Positions 18,401-26,544 of a stretch of 64,000 nucleotides of DNA are shown here, in pieces. This stretch comes from Marvinbryantia formatexigens (GTDB taxonomy: Bacteria > Bacillota > Clostridia > Oscillospirales > Ruminococcaceae), in contig JAETPU010000010.1 of the NCBI GenBank assembly GCA_021771035.1, positions 1-64,000 on the forward strand, read 5' to 3'. Numbering within the stretch: the first letter of the stretch is position 1; each line of letters opens with the position of its first letter. The notes under the pieces were generated by a model. It did not search any database. It saw only the letters and a program-made list of their open reading frames with translations, and had not been told where the DNA came from. Both the position numbers and the translations under genes were made by a program.

Positions 18401-18997
18401 GGCATCCATGTTGACCATCTCTTTGAGGTCATCGTAATCCCAGGTCTCGATCTTCTGGATCTCGTGGGAAGTACGGAAGCCGTCGAAGAAGTGCAGGAAG
18501 GGAACCTTGCTCTCAATCGCAGCCAGGTGCGCAATGGCGCCCAGGTCCATAACCTCCTGAACACTGCCGGAGCACAGCATTGCAAAGCCGGTCTGGCGGC
18601 AGGCGTACACGTCGGAATGGTCGCCGAAGATAGACAGCGCGTGGGCAGCAATGGTACGGGCGGAAACATGAATAACGCCCGGCAGCAGCTCACCGGCGAT
18701 CTTATACATATTCGGGATCATCAGCAGAAGACCCTGGGAAGCCGTAAAGGTTGTGGTCAGAGCGCCCGCGGTCAGAGCACCGTGAACAGCACCGGCGGCG
18801 CCGCCCTCAGACTGCATCTCAACAATCTTGAGCTTCTGGCCAAAAATATTTTTGCGGCCCTCCGCGCTCCACTTGTCTGCAACTTCAGCCATGGTAGAGG
18901 ACGGGGTGATCGGGTAGATCGCGGCCATGTCGGAAAACGCGTACGCCACGTGGGCGGCAGCGTTATTACCATCCATGGTCTTCATTTTTCTTGCCAT
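15464..18997 (-). CDS. nifJ: Pyruvate:ferredoxin (flavodoxin) oxidoreductase, homodimeric type
   Basis: 1177 residues, full length for single-chain PFOR. In order: the pyruvate/TPP pyrimidine domain (AAIYPITPSSTMAE near the start), the gamma and linker domains, a two-cluster ferredoxin domain (CIQCNFCSYVCPHAV and CTGCGSCANVCP), the proximal-cluster and TPP domain (CAGCGETPYAKL, GDGWAYDIGFGG, NTGGQSSKSTPTGA), and a distal Cys in APCINHGI. It oxidises pyruvate and CoA to acetyl-CoA and CO2, and reduces ferredoxin for the hydrogenase encoded at 29-34 kb. AAGGAGG precedes the ATG. It is monocistronic with its own promoter and terminator. Confidence 0.98.
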   Translation of the reverse strand: MARKMKTMDGNNAAAHVAYAFSDMAAIYPITPSSTMAEVADKWSAEGRKNIFGQKLKIVEMQSEGGAAGAVHGALTAGALTTTFTASQGLLLMIPNMYKIAGELLPGVIHVSARTIAAHALSIFGDHSDVYACRQTGFAMLCSGSVQEVMDLGAIAHLAAIESKVPFLHFFDGFRTSHEIQKIETWDYDDLKEMVNMDAINDFRRRAMNPEHPTLRGTAQNADIFFQAREACNTYYDAVPGIVEEYMNKVNAKIGTDYKLFNYHGAPDAENVIIAMGSVCDTIEETIDYLNANGAKVGLIKVRLYRPFSKQHLLDAIPETVKNITVIDRTKEAGSIGEPLYLDVVAALQDSKFANVKVVAGRYGLACKDTTPGQIAAVYDNAADPNGKKRFTVGIVDDVTHLSIEEKDLPDTVPAGTTSCKFWGLGSDGTVGANKNSIKIIGDHTDMYAQAYFAYDSKKSGGVTISHLRFGKSPIKSTYLVNKADFVACHNPSYIGKYDMVQDLKKGGTFLLNCGWDMEEIEKRLPADVKQYIAKNEIQFYTIDGVSIAREIGLGGRINTILQSAFFKLANVIPAEDAVKYMKDAATASYGKKGEKVVAMNHAAIDRGMEGMKKVEVPASWATASDCCTETAAMSGRPELVDYVKRIQNPVNDQKGDSLPVSAFVSTVDGVYPVGSSAYEKRGVAVDVPTWNPENCIQCNFCSYVCPHAVIRPAVMTDEEAKNAPAGTKTVPMTGMPGYQFAITVSALDCTGCGSCANVCPGKKGLKALTMQKLDTQLGEQDVFEYGRTLSEKPEVTEKFKPTTVKGSQFKQPLLEFSGACAGCGETPYAKLVTQLYGDRMYLANATGCSSIWGGSAPSTPYTVNKEGHGPAWGNSLFEDNAEYGYGIFLAQDTLRKALIEKVRALAEKAEGEAKTACENYLATIDDAAANKAATKALVAALEACGCEEGKEILKDKDFLAKKSVWIFGGDGWAYDIGFGGLDHVIASGEDVNILVFDTEVYSNTGGQSSKSTPTGAVAQFAAAGKEVKKKDLAAIAMSYGYVYVAQVAMGADYNQCIKAFTEAEAYHGPSIIIAYAPCINHGIRGGMSIAQTEEKNAVLAGYWHTFRYDPRLALEGKNPFQLDSKAPSANYQDFIKNEVRYSSLMRAFPDRAEELFAKAEKNAAEKYEHLVKLAEK

Positions 18998-19070
18998 TTT
19001 GTAGCCTCCTTAACATTGTGAAAACCTAGCATAAACAGCAACCCGCATAACAGATCGTTTATACTCTTTC

Positions 19071-19099
19071 ATAGTAGCACACATCGGGCTTTCTGTAAA
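19071..19099 (-). promoter_or_regulatory. Promoter of the PFOR gene
   Basis: Minus strand: -35 TTTACA, 17-bp spacer, -10 TACTAT. An inverted repeat, ATCTCCC/GGGAGAT at about 19104-19127, sits immediately upstream and may be an operator or just the end of the upstream transcript. Confidence 0.65.
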
Positions 19100-19130
19100 G
19101 TTCATCTCCCCAGAATTTCGGGAGATTGCG

Positions 19131-20465
19131 TTAAAATTGCGGGGGCCCATCCCTTGTCTGCGGTTGAAAATAGACAAAATTCTCCCCAGGTTTCCAAAGA
19201 ACGACAGGTCCGGCTTTTCGTGTGGTATTTTCCATGTTGTTCCAAGCGACAGGCTGCATCTGCACCGTTTTGACCTTGGAAAAAACGCTGCGGTAGGGGA
19301 ACACACCATGAAAGCCAACCTGACCCGCAAACAGCTGGTAAGCAAGGCAGAGGGCCAGCACAAACGCCAGGGTGAGCCCATAGTTTATCCGTGCATCCCT
19401 AAGTCTCCGTCCAGCCCGGCTTATCGCGGGGCGCGTCCCCTTCTGCGCCGGATACGCGGGGCTTTTGAGAGGATCCCGGCTGGCCTGCAGCGCCCGCTTT
19501 GCCCGGGCAAGGGGGGCTTCCATCACCTCAAGGGCATGGGGAAGCAGCCAAATCACCGGCAAAAAGAAGTAGAGGGCCAGGCGCTCCACCAAAAAATGCC
19601 GGGTCATCAGCACATAGCACAGCAGGGTGAGCGCCCCGGCATGGACAAATACCGCATTGCGCCTGTCCGCAGCCAAAAGCGGCCGTTGCAGCAGCAGGGT
19701 GAACCCCAGCAGCAGGGCGGGTACAATCACATAGGTGGCGCTTCCGGGCTGCATCAATATGCTGGAGGCGGGATCATAATTGGTATAGACATACCGGGTC
19801 ACCACCCGCAGCAGCGGCGTTATCCCAAAATACAGCGCCGTTCCCACCGCCGCATAGGCGCACAGGGAGGCGCGCCCGACGGGGATGTTCGCAATCCAGT
19901 AGAAGGGGATGAGAATCAACGCGCTCCTGTGGAACAGGGCCGCCGCCAGCACCAGGGCGAAATAGGGCGCCCATCTTCTGTCCCGTACAAAGGGATAGCA
20001 GAACAGGGCAATGAGCCCGGCCACGCTCTGGCGCATCAGGTTCATGGTTCCATAGAAGAAGGTAAGGCCCACAAAGGCATAAATGGAAACCCACGCATAC
20101 TTGGGGGGCACATACCGCCAAACAAACAACAGCAGCAGCCCGCTGCAAAGGGCGGCCATGGCCAAGAACATCCACTGGGGGTTCTGGGTAAACCGGGCGA
20201 TAGGCGCCATCAGCACAAAGAGTCCCGGCTCCATCCTGGGGTTTTCCCCCAGAAACGCTAAAAGCCCCTGAGCGTGGATATCCTCAAAAAAGGCGGCGTA
20301 AGTATCATAATCATAGCCCACAGACACTCTCAGCCCGGAAACCAGGGTGAGCGCAAAAAAGGCCAGCAGAAAGTATGCCGCCCGTTTCACGCGGCTGGGG
20401 CGCCGCAGGCACAGAAACGCCCCGGCGCCGCCCAGGCCCAGGGACAGCAGCAGATAAACCGTCAT
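19131..20465 (-). CDS. EpsG-family polysaccharide polymerase-like membrane protein
   Basis: 444 residues with about ten hydrophobic segments. The family signature region GYDYDTYAAFFEDI follows the second helix, and NLMRQSVAGLIAL and LFHRSALILIPFYW are typical of EpsG/Wzy-like proteins. Such proteins polymerise repeat units of exopolysaccharide. The C-terminal 110 residues are basic and extra compared with minimal EpsG. No glycan biosynthesis operon is adjacent, which is unusual. AAAGGAGCGGG precedes the ATG. The stop lies just upstream of the PFOR promoter. Confidence 0.8.
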   Translation of the reverse strand: MTVYLLLSLGLGGAGAFLCLRRPSRVKRAAYFLLAFFALTLVSGLRVSVGYDYDTYAAFFEDIHAQGLLAFLGENPRMEPGLFVLMAPIARFTQNPQWMFLAMAALCSGLLLLFVWRYVPPKYAWVSIYAFVGLTFFYGTMNLMRQSVAGLIALFCYPFVRDRRWAPYFALVLAAALFHRSALILIPFYWIANIPVGRASLCAYAAVGTALYFGITPLLRVVTRYVYTNYDPASSILMQPGSATYVIVPALLLGFTLLLQRPLLAADRRNAVFVHAGALTLLCYVLMTRHFLVERLALYFFLPVIWLLPHALEVMEAPLARAKRALQASRDPLKSPAYPAQKGTRPAISRAGRRLRDARINYGLTLAFVLALCLAYQLFAGQVGFHGVFPYRSVFSKVKTVQMQPVAWNNMENTTRKAGPVVLWKPGENFVYFQPQTRDGPPQF

Positions 20466-20638
20466 ATCCCGCTCCTTTCACAGCGTTCCCAAAATGTCAA
20501 GGCGGCTCCCAGCCAGGGAGGAGCCCGCCATCTCCAGTTTCTTCTATTATATAACGTGTTCCGGGGGGCACGTCAACCTCACCGGACAATGGAGCCCGCA
20601 AATTCTAACAGCGGCAGAAAAAACGCCGGTTCAGCCCC

Positions 20639-20667
20639 TTGCTTTTATCCATTTAACCCGTTAAACT
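20639..20667 (+). promoter_or_regulatory. Promoter of the sulfatase gene
   Basis: -35 TTGCTT, 17-bp spacer, -10 TAAACT. It lies 25 bases before the translation start. Confidence 0.5.
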
Positions 20668-20692
20668 GGTAGCAGGAAAGGAAGTGGTACCA

Positions 20693-22102
20693 TTGAAGCG
20701 GCCCAATATTCTATTTTTACTGGCGGATGACCAGCGCTTCGACACCATTCACGCGTTAGGAAATGAGGCGATCCACACCCCAAACCTGGATGCCCTGGCC
20801 CAGCGGGGCTGCGCCTTTACCAATATGCAGATCCCCGGAGGCACCTCCTGTGCGGTGTGTATGCCCAGCCGCGCCATGCTCAATACGGGCAGGCGGCTGT
20901 TCAGCATCCAGGGGGAGGGCCAGCATATCCCGGAGGATCACGCCACCCTGGGAGAAGCCCTGCACCAGTCGGGAGGCTACCACTGCCACGGAATCGGCAA
21001 GTGGCACAACGGCCCCGAGGGCTATGCCAAGAGCTTCCAGAGCGGCGAAAACATCTTCTATTGGGGAATGTGGGACCATTGGAACGTCCCGGTGTGCGAT
21101 TTCCGGGAAAACGGCGATTATTCTGACGCCCAAAAGCCCTTTATTATGAATTTCGGTGCCAGCAAGGAGCCGTTCTGGGTTCTCTATGACCGGATTGCCT
21201 GCGGTGTCCATTCCACTGAGCTGATGGCGGATTCTGCCATCAGGTTTTTAAAGGATTATGATAAAGAGGAACCTTTTTTCGCCTATGTATCCTTTTTGGC
21301 TCCCCACGATCCCCGCACCATGCCCAAGCAGTTCCGGGATCTCTATGACGCGAAATCCCTGCCTCTGCCTCCCAACTTCGCCCCGGAGCATCTGTTCGAC
21401 TACGGAATCCGGGATATGCGGGATGAGACTCTGGCGGGATATCCCCGTACCCCCCAGGAGGTTCGGGAGCATCTGGCGGACTATTATGCCATGATTTCCC
21501 ACCTGGATGACGCCGTAGGCCGTATCCTCAAAGTTCTGGAGGACAGGGGAATGTTGGAGGATACCATTGTTATCTACACCGCGGACAACGGCCTGGCTGT
21601 AGGGCAGCATGGGCTCATGGGCAAACAGAACCTGTACGAGCCCAGTATCCGGGTTCCCTTTCTCATGGCTGGGCCGGGCATCCCGAAGAATGAACGCCGG
21701 GACAGTTACCACTATCTTCTGGATGTCTTTCCCAGCCTGTGCGAATTGACAGGGATCCCCATTCCCCAGAGTGTGGAGGGGAAGAGCTTTGTGCCGTCCC
21801 TTCTGCAGGGCGCGCCGGGCCGGGATGAAGTGTACCTTGCCTACAATGAAAAAATCCGCGGCATCAAAACGCGGCGGTATAAGCTCATCGAAACCCGCAC
21901 GGAAGAAACTTCACGCACCCAGCTGTTTGATCTTATCCAGGATCCCTGGGAGATGCAGGATCTGTCCTCAAAGCCCGAGTATGCCCAGACGGTCCGTCAG
22001 CTTCAGAAGCGGCTGCGGGCCCTCGCCGCGGATTGGAATGACCGCGGACATCCCCTGGGACAGGAATATTGGAATACCTATGAGGCCAAGCTGGAAAAAT
22101 AG
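20693..22102 (+). CDS. Cys-type sulfatase (alkaline phosphatase superfamily)
   Basis: 469 residues from TTG 20693 (MKRPNILFLLADDQR). GTG 20684 is an alternative start, but it abuts the AGGAAAGGAAG ribosome-binding site. The metal-binding ADDQR opens the fold. The sulfatase signature CxPSR is C56-M-P-S-R60, followed by GRRLF, and GIGKWHNG is the second motif. IYTADNGLAVGQHGLMGK holds the later metal ligands. C56 must be oxidised to formylglycine, in anaerobes by a radical SAM anSME enzyme, and none is encoded here. There is no signal peptide, so the enzyme is cytoplasmic. It probably hydrolyses a sulfate ester from host glycans or a small molecule. Confidence 0.9.
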   Translation: MKRPNILFLLADDQRFDTIHALGNEAIHTPNLDALAQRGCAFTNMQIPGGTSCAVCMPSRAMLNTGRRLFSIQGEGQHIPEDHATLGEALHQSGGYHCHGIGKWHNGPEGYAKSFQSGENIFYWGMWDHWNVPVCDFRENGDYSDAQKPFIMNFGASKEPFWVLYDRIACGVHSTELMADSAIRFLKDYDKEEPFFAYVSFLAPHDPRTMPKQFRDLYDAKSLPLPPNFAPEHLFDYGIRDMRDETLAGYPRTPQEVREHLADYYAMISHLDDAVGRILKVLEDRGMLEDTIVIYTADNGLAVGQHGLMGKQNLYEPSIRVPFLMAGPGIPKNERRDSYHYLLDVFPSLCELTGIPIPQSVEGKSFVPSLLQGAPGRDEVYLAYNEKIRGIKTRRYKLIETRTEETSRTQLFDLIQDPWEMQDLSSKPEYAQTVRQLQKRLRALAADWNDRGHPLGQEYWNTYEAKLEK

Positions 22103-22156
22103 GCGGCTGCGCGGGATAGGCCCAGCGGGCACCCGGATTCCATAAAACAGACGCAA

Positions 22157-22195
22157 AACAAGCCCGGAGCGGGAAGGCGCTCCGGGCTTGTTTTT
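22157..22195 (+). terminator. Bidirectional terminator between convergent genes
   Basis: AACAAGCCCGGAGCG and CGCTCCGGGCTTGTT form a perfect 15-base-pair stem with T-runs readable in both directions. It serves the sulfatase gene and the minus-strand zinc-ribbon gene. Confidence 0.85.
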
Positions 22196-22216
22196 GAATA
22201 GCAATTGATTGTCTGA

Positions 22217-22729
22217 TTACTCTTTTTCCGGCTCTGCATCAGGCTGCCGGGAATCCTCACAGCAGCACCGGGGCTCCTCAGCCTCGCAGCAGGGATCCTC
22301 CGCGGGCTGCTCGCAGCCGCAGGAACAGGATTCCTCCTGGGCGGCGGATTCCTCACAGCAGCAGGGCTCCGGCTTCTCCGGCAGCTTTGTACCGCAGCGG
22401 GGACAGTACAGGGCGTCCGCGTCCACCTGGGCGCAGCAGCCCGGGCAGGCCTGCAGGCCCTTGAGCTTAAAGATCTGCTCCTGGCACCGCTCGATTTTTT
22501 CCTGTGCCTGGCGGATAGCCTGGGCCCACTGGGCAGCCTCGCAGGGAAGTTCTCCCTCATGGCTGAGCAGATACCACTTGCCAATCTGCAGGTAGGCGTT
22601 GCGCACAGCGTCCTCCTCGTTGGCAATCTGTCCGTTGAGCTTCACAATCTCCGCAATATCCTTGGTTTTCTGTACAACATCCTTGCTCTTGGTTGTAATC
22701 GTTGCACCCAGTTTATCAAAAAAGTCCAT
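22217..22729 (-). CDS. Zinc-ribbon protein with a Cys/Glu-rich tail
   Basis: 170 residues. An N-terminal amphipathic, coiled-coil-like segment (about 1-90, DFFDKLGATITTKSKDVV) is followed by a zinc ribbon, CPGC-x9-CPRC at about 95-111. The tail of some 55 residues holds clusters such as CCCEES, CSCGCEQ and RCCCED. The N-terminal half with a C-terminal ribbon is a common clostridial small protein of unknown job. The Cys-rich acidic extension suggests additional metal binding, which is an inference. Of two adjacent ATGs, the second (22729) has better spacing to AGGAGG. A consensus promoter with a palindrome over its -35 lies upstream. Confidence 0.75.
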   Translation of the reverse strand: MDFFDKLGATITTKSKDVVQKTKDIAEIVKLNGQIANEEDAVRNAYLQIGKWYLLSHEGELPCEAAQWAQAIRQAQEKIERCQEQIFKLKGLQACPGCCAQVDADALYCPRCGTKLPEKPEPCCCEESAAQEESCSCGCEQPAEDPCCEAEEPRCCCEDSRQPDAEPEKE

Positions 22730-22871
22730 CATTTCCTCCTGAAATCCTCATCGGCATCCCATCCAAACGGAGAAAGGGGAACTCCGTAAAACCAGCCGGA
22801 ATCCGGCGGGTGTTCCGCAGCCCGATGACGTACTCGCGGTATTTGCCGGCCCCTGTACTGATTTCCCCTTC

Positions 22872-22900
22872 ATTATAGCCATACTGTTTGACAGTGTCAA
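22872..22900 (-). promoter_or_regulatory. Consensus promoter with operator-like palindrome
   Basis: Minus strand: exact -35 TTGACA, 17-bp spacer and exact -10 TATAAT. The -35 is the left half of TTGACACTGTCAA, a 13-base palindrome, so a repressor could block it. Confidence 0.8.
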
Positions 22901-22958
22901 CGGTTTACAGGGTCTTTTCTATGAACAATCTGTAATAGTTTAACAATTTTTTTCGGTT

Positions 22959-23726
22959 CTACACTGCCGGCGCCATAAATGGGGTATGGGCGGAGGTGGA
23001 ATCGGTCTGTTCCTGGTAAAACCGGGTCATCCGCTCCCGGCACAGCCTGGACAGGCGGGCAATTTCCGTCCGGCGTTCCTGCCTCAAATCCGGCACAATG
23101 GGTTCCAGCACTGTCAGGCGCAGGCAGGGCTTTTTACGGAACAGGCGGTACAGCCCCGTGGGGGTATGAAAGGTCACCACCATAGGGACAATGGGAACTC
23201 CCGCGTCATAGGCCATGCGGAAGGCCCCATCCTTAAAACTGCGGATCCCGTCATAGTAGGGCCAAAGCTCCCCCTCCGGATACACGTGCACCAGGCGCCC
23301 CTTTTGGAGTTCCCGGCACAATTCGGCATTCATCCCGCGCATCCGTTTTATCTGCCTGGGAATGGGCACACCGCCCAAAATCCGTACCAGATGGCGCACC
23401 AAGGGGATCTCCATATTGGACTGTATCGTGAGGAAATACTGCTTGCGGGTTCTGGCTGCACAGGCCACCATGGTGCAGTCCAGCGGATGGATGTGGTTGC
23501 ACACGGTCACAGCGCCGCATCCACGCACGGCATCCAGATTCTCCCGGCCCCGGATCCGGGTTCCAAAAAACAGCCAGTTAAACGGCCGGAACACCAAAAT
23601 CACCAGGGCTTTCATCAGAATATATCCCAGCTGCACCAGAATCCCCCGGGGGATAAAATGGTAGCCCTCCCGCATGGACAGCCTAAAGGGCGCCCACATG
23701 GAAAAATGTTCATTTTTCTCCTGCAT
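22959..23726 (-). CDS. 1-acyl-sn-glycerol-3-phosphate acyltransferase family protein (PlsC-like)
   Basis: 255 residues. The acyltransferase block I motif HxxxxD is in NHIHPLD, block II covers GGVPIPRQ, block III is YPEGE and block IV is PIVPMVV. One or two hydrophobic helices at the N-terminus place it on the inner membrane face. It should transfer an acyl chain to lysophosphatidate or a related lipid. It starts two bases after the stop of the glycosyltransferase gene, so the two are cotranscribed and perhaps act on one lipid. YPEGE replaces the more usual FPEGT. Confidence 0.85.
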   Translation of the reverse strand: MQEKNEHFSMWAPFRLSMREGYHFIPRGILVQLGYILMKALVILVFRPFNWLFFGTRIRGRENLDAVRGCGAVTVCNHIHPLDCTMVACAARTRKQYFLTIQSNMEIPLVRHLVRILGGVPIPRQIKRMRGMNAELCRELQKGRLVHVYPEGELWPYYDGIRSFKDGAFRMAYDAGVPIVPMVVTFHTPTGLYRLFRKKPCLRLTVLEPIVPDLRQERRTEIARLSRLCRERMTRFYQEQTDSTSAHTPFMAPAV

Positions 23727-23728
23727 CC

Positions 23729-24859
23729 CTATCCCTCTCTCTGCTCCTGAATGGCCTGCCGGAACATCTCCTCAATCTGGGAGACACAGCCGTCAATCTG
23801 ATAGCGTTTTCCAAGCTCGCTGTAACGGCGCTCCATCTCCCGGCGCTGGGCTTCATGCTCGATCCAGTAATCGATTTTTCTGGCTAAATCCTCGCTGTTG
23901 CCCGCTTCGAACAGGCTGCGATCATCCAGGGCAAACTGCGGTGTGGCGGATCGGCTGCTGTTGGCAATCACTGGCACAAGCCCGCTGGAAAATGCCTCCA
24001 CACAGGATATGGCCTCGATCTCCACATCCGCCGCATGGACATACAGATCGCTCATCGCAAGAATGTCCAAAAGCCGGCTCTTTTCATAGAACTGGATGAT
24101 GGGCGCATGGGGTAGCTTGAGCCCCAATTCCTCGATAGCCTTCTTTTTCGGGCCCTGCCCAGCCAGGATCACTTGGATTTTATCGGCATATTTACTCTTT
24201 AAAACCGCATTTAAAAAGACATCCTGCCGCTTTTCCGCTGACAGGCGCCCCACCATGAGCAGGACGATCTTTCCGGCAAGCTCAGGAGATTTGGGAAGCT
24301 TCCGGTAATGAAATTCCGGGGCAATCCCATTGGAAATGATATGCAGCTGGGCTGTATAGCCGTTCTTTTTCAGCTGATCGGCTATGAACTGGCTGGGACA
24401 GTGGATATGCGTAAAATGGTTGTAGAAAATATCCCGGAACCCCCGGTACAGGGCCTGGTTAGCCAGCTTCACGTTGCCCAGGCCTATGGAGAAGGTCACA
24501 TTCTCCGGCTGGACATGAAAGGCCGCTGTATGGGGCACTCCCAGCTCCCGGGCAATTTTAAGCCCTTTTACGGACAAAGCAAAAGGCATCAGGAAATGAA
24601 CTACATCCGCCCAGCGGATGGCCTGCTCCAGGGTATCGCCGTCCGGTATAGCCAGATGCATCCCCTGGGAATGGATCAGCCCATTGAAAAAGGGGATTTT
24701 CAGCTCCCGTACCACATATTTCCCGTCCTTTTCCTCACCGGTGCTCACAGCTCTCACCTGGTTGCCATGCTGAGCCAGCTTCTCAGCAAACCGCTTTGCC
24801 GAGATAGTCGTTCCATTGTTCTCTGAGTCAATCTGGTCCATTACCAACAGAATTTTCAC
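23729..24859 (-). CDS. GT-B glycosyltransferase (family 4), glycolipid type
   Basis: 376 residues from GTG 24859 (VKILLVMDQIDSENNGTTIS), preceded by AAGGTGGG. The frame is open to 24883. The N-terminal acceptor domain contains PENVTFSIG, and the C-terminal donor domain has LLMVGRLSAEKRQDVF and the nucleotide-sugar motif ExxSCVEAFSSGLVPV (the E-x7-E of retaining enzymes). Related clostridial proteins add sugars to diacylglycerol. The tight pairing with a PlsC-like acyltransferase supports membrane glycolipid synthesis, but this is an inference. Acceptor and sugar are not determined. Confidence 0.85.
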   Translation of the reverse strand: MKILLVMDQIDSENNGTTISAKRFAEKLAQHGNQVRAVSTGEEKDGKYVVRELKIPFFNGLIHSQGMHLAIPDGDTLEQAIRWADVVHFLMPFALSVKGLKIARELGVPHTAAFHVQPENVTFSIGLGNVKLANQALYRGFRDIFYNHFTHIHCPSQFIADQLKKNGYTAQLHIISNGIAPEFHYRKLPKSPELAGKIVLLMVGRLSAEKRQDVFLNAVLKSKYADKIQVILAGQGPKKKAIEELGLKLPHAPIIQFYEKSRLLDILAMSDLYVHAADVEIEAISCVEAFSSGLVPVIANSSRSATPQFALDDRSLFEAGNSEDLARKIDYWIEHEAQRREMERRYSELGKRYQIDGCVSQIEEMFRQAIQEQREG

Positions 24860-24914
24860 CGGTTCTACCCACCTTTTTTCCAAGTTTCTTCACAAATTCG
24901 ACACACTACTGATC

Positions 24915-24942
24915 ATTTTAACACAATCGCCTAAAAAAGCAA
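24915..24942 (-). promoter_or_regulatory. Promoter of the glycosyltransferase-acyltransferase operon
   Basis: Minus strand: -35 TTGCTT, 16-bp spacer, -10 TAAAAT. Confidence 0.55.
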
Positions 24943-25052
24943 CTTTTATCCCCAAACCACAGACGGGCCGCAGCGGGGGACATCCCTATCCATATTCGTA
25001 CCAAATGCCGAACATGAGGATTTTCCGCAATGCCGGCGGGCCCAGCGAATAC

Positions 25053-25084
25053 AAAAAGCCCCTCCCCGGCAAAGAGGGAGAGGC
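25053..25084 (-). terminator. Terminator of the CPBP protease gene
   Basis: GCCTCTCCC pairs with GGGAGGGGC (one wobble), followed on the minus strand by TTTTTG. It is 25 bases past the stop codon. Confidence 0.8.
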
Positions 25085-25108
25085 TCGATGGCAGGCGGGC
25101 CGCCAGGC

Positions 25109-26155
25109 CTACACAACCTGCAGGTTGCGGATAAACAAAAACGCGAACAGCGCCAGCATTGCCAGCATGGGGATACTGGTAAAAAACGCACCATATTTCT
25201 GCCGCGAATTCAGAATACACCCCTGGGCGGGCCGCAGGGAAAAGATGTTGCCATGGCGCACCATCAGATAAATCAAGGCGGCCAGGCCCACAAGGGCATA
25301 GCCCAAAACCGTCCACTCGTTGAGCAGGATCTGCTCATTGACACTCATAGAGGAACTCAGATAGATGATGAGCACCGACGCCAGGTTATTGACGGCATGG
25401 ATGGCGATACTGGCCCACAGGGATCCGGTGCGCAGGGCAAAAAAGCCCATCACAATTCCCATTAAAAGGGCATTGGGCGCCTGCACGAGATTGCCATGGA
25501 ACACAGCGAACAGAAAAGACGAGATGATTAACGCAAAGGCATCCCCAAACCGACGCAAGGACTGCAGGATAGCCCCGCGGAATACAAATTCCTCTACCAG
25601 CGGAGCCGCCACCACCAGGGTGAGGACATACCATACATTCGCCATGGCGCCGGCAGGCGCGGAAAAATCCGGCGAAATAGGGAGAACCCCCAGCAGCGCA
25701 CACACAAAACTGACGGCCTGAACGCACAGAGTTCCAATCGCCGCGGTACCCAGCCCCGCAAACACTCCGGGCACCGCCAAAGATGCCCTGGGCGCGCGCA
25801 GGGGAAGCGCTGCCCGCAGCGGCATCCGCAAAAATTGCAAATACAGCCAAAAGGGCACCAGATAGGAGACAAGATAGCTCAAAAGATTGACAAACTGGTT
25901 GAGGGAGTCCATCGTATACACGGAATAATGCCCGCCCATGGTACCCAACGCCAAAAACCCTGAAAACAGCATTGTAAAGACAGTGGGTAAAAAGGCGGAG
26001 AACACCAGATGAATCAAAATTGCCACCGCCAGCCAGGACGCAGCCGTCCTCAGCTGCCCGGCCTGCAGGCGTTCAGGCGGCGGCGTCACATACTGGTACC
26101 CGCTCACATAGGTGTAGCCTGTATTGGGGGTAAAGGGTGCGTTGGGTGAATTCAT
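25109..26155 (-). CDS. CPBP-family intramembrane metalloprotease
   Basis: 348 residues from the ATG at 26155 (MNSPNAPFTPNTGYTYVSGYQ), preceded by AAGGA. The frame is open further upstream without a ribosome-binding site. A Pro/Tyr-rich cytoplasmic N-terminus precedes about eight hydrophobic helices. The Abi/CPBP motifs are present: EExxxR in APLVEEFVFRG, FxxxH in LFAVFHGN, and a third region in WASIAIHAVNNL. Bacterial members have roles ranging from prenyl-type proteolysis to bacteriocin immunity. No bacteriocin genes are nearby. Two copies of the dispersed repeat lie upstream, facing this gene. Confidence 0.87.
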   Translation of the reverse strand: MNSPNAPFTPNTGYTYVSGYQYVTPPPERLQAGQLRTAASWLAVAILIHLVFSAFLPTVFTMLFSGFLALGTMGGHYSVYTMDSLNQFVNLLSYLVSYLVPFWLYLQFLRMPLRAALPLRAPRASLAVPGVFAGLGTAAIGTLCVQAVSFVCALLGVLPISPDFSAPAGAMANVWYVLTLVVAAPLVEEFVFRGAILQSLRRFGDAFALIISSFLFAVFHGNLVQAPNALLMGIVMGFFALRTGSLWASIAIHAVNNLASVLIIYLSSSMSVNEQILLNEWTVLGYALVGLAALIYLMVRHGNIFSLRPAQGCILNSRQKYGAFFTSIPMLAMLALFAFLFIRNLQVV

Positions 26156-26544
26156 AGCAGTCCTTCCCTTCGTGAAACCGGGGCTCTTCGGCCCGGCGAT
26201 GAATGTGTATTCTATTCCTGCAAAAGCCGCGGCAGTTTTGGCCCCGTCCTGTTTGGCCTGGCATTCTGCAGCCCGGACGGAACGCCCAAACCGGGCGGCA
26301 TACTCCTCATGTATTCCAGCTGGGGCCGTTATTTCGGCCCTGTGGAACACTATTTCAGTAAAATACTCAATGGCCGGCAGCAGAGGCCCGGATGTGTCCC
26401 CGATCCTCCGGGCCAAAAAGGCTCTCGCGCCTGTGCTCTAAGGGGGCACCCAGCTTTTTAAAACCCAGAACCGGCTCTGGATTCTCCCCCGGCGCAGTTC
26501 CGGCACCCCAGGCCCCAAACAAGCCGGTGCGTTTCACACTCAGC
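26156..26544 (-). other. Leader region upstream of the CPBP gene, no supported gene
   Basis: Open frames cross this stretch, including one that begins inside the divergent repeat copy, but none has a recognisable domain or convincing ribosome-binding site. No promoter with both elements was seen. Confidence 0.4.

Noticed and set aside
15488..19021. A plus-strand open frame as long as the PFOR gene, exactly antisense to it
   Set aside because: It has no ribosome-binding site or domain. Long antisense frames are expected opposite highly expressed GC-rich genes, and similar ones lie opposite lepA, glgP and the GH13 gene.
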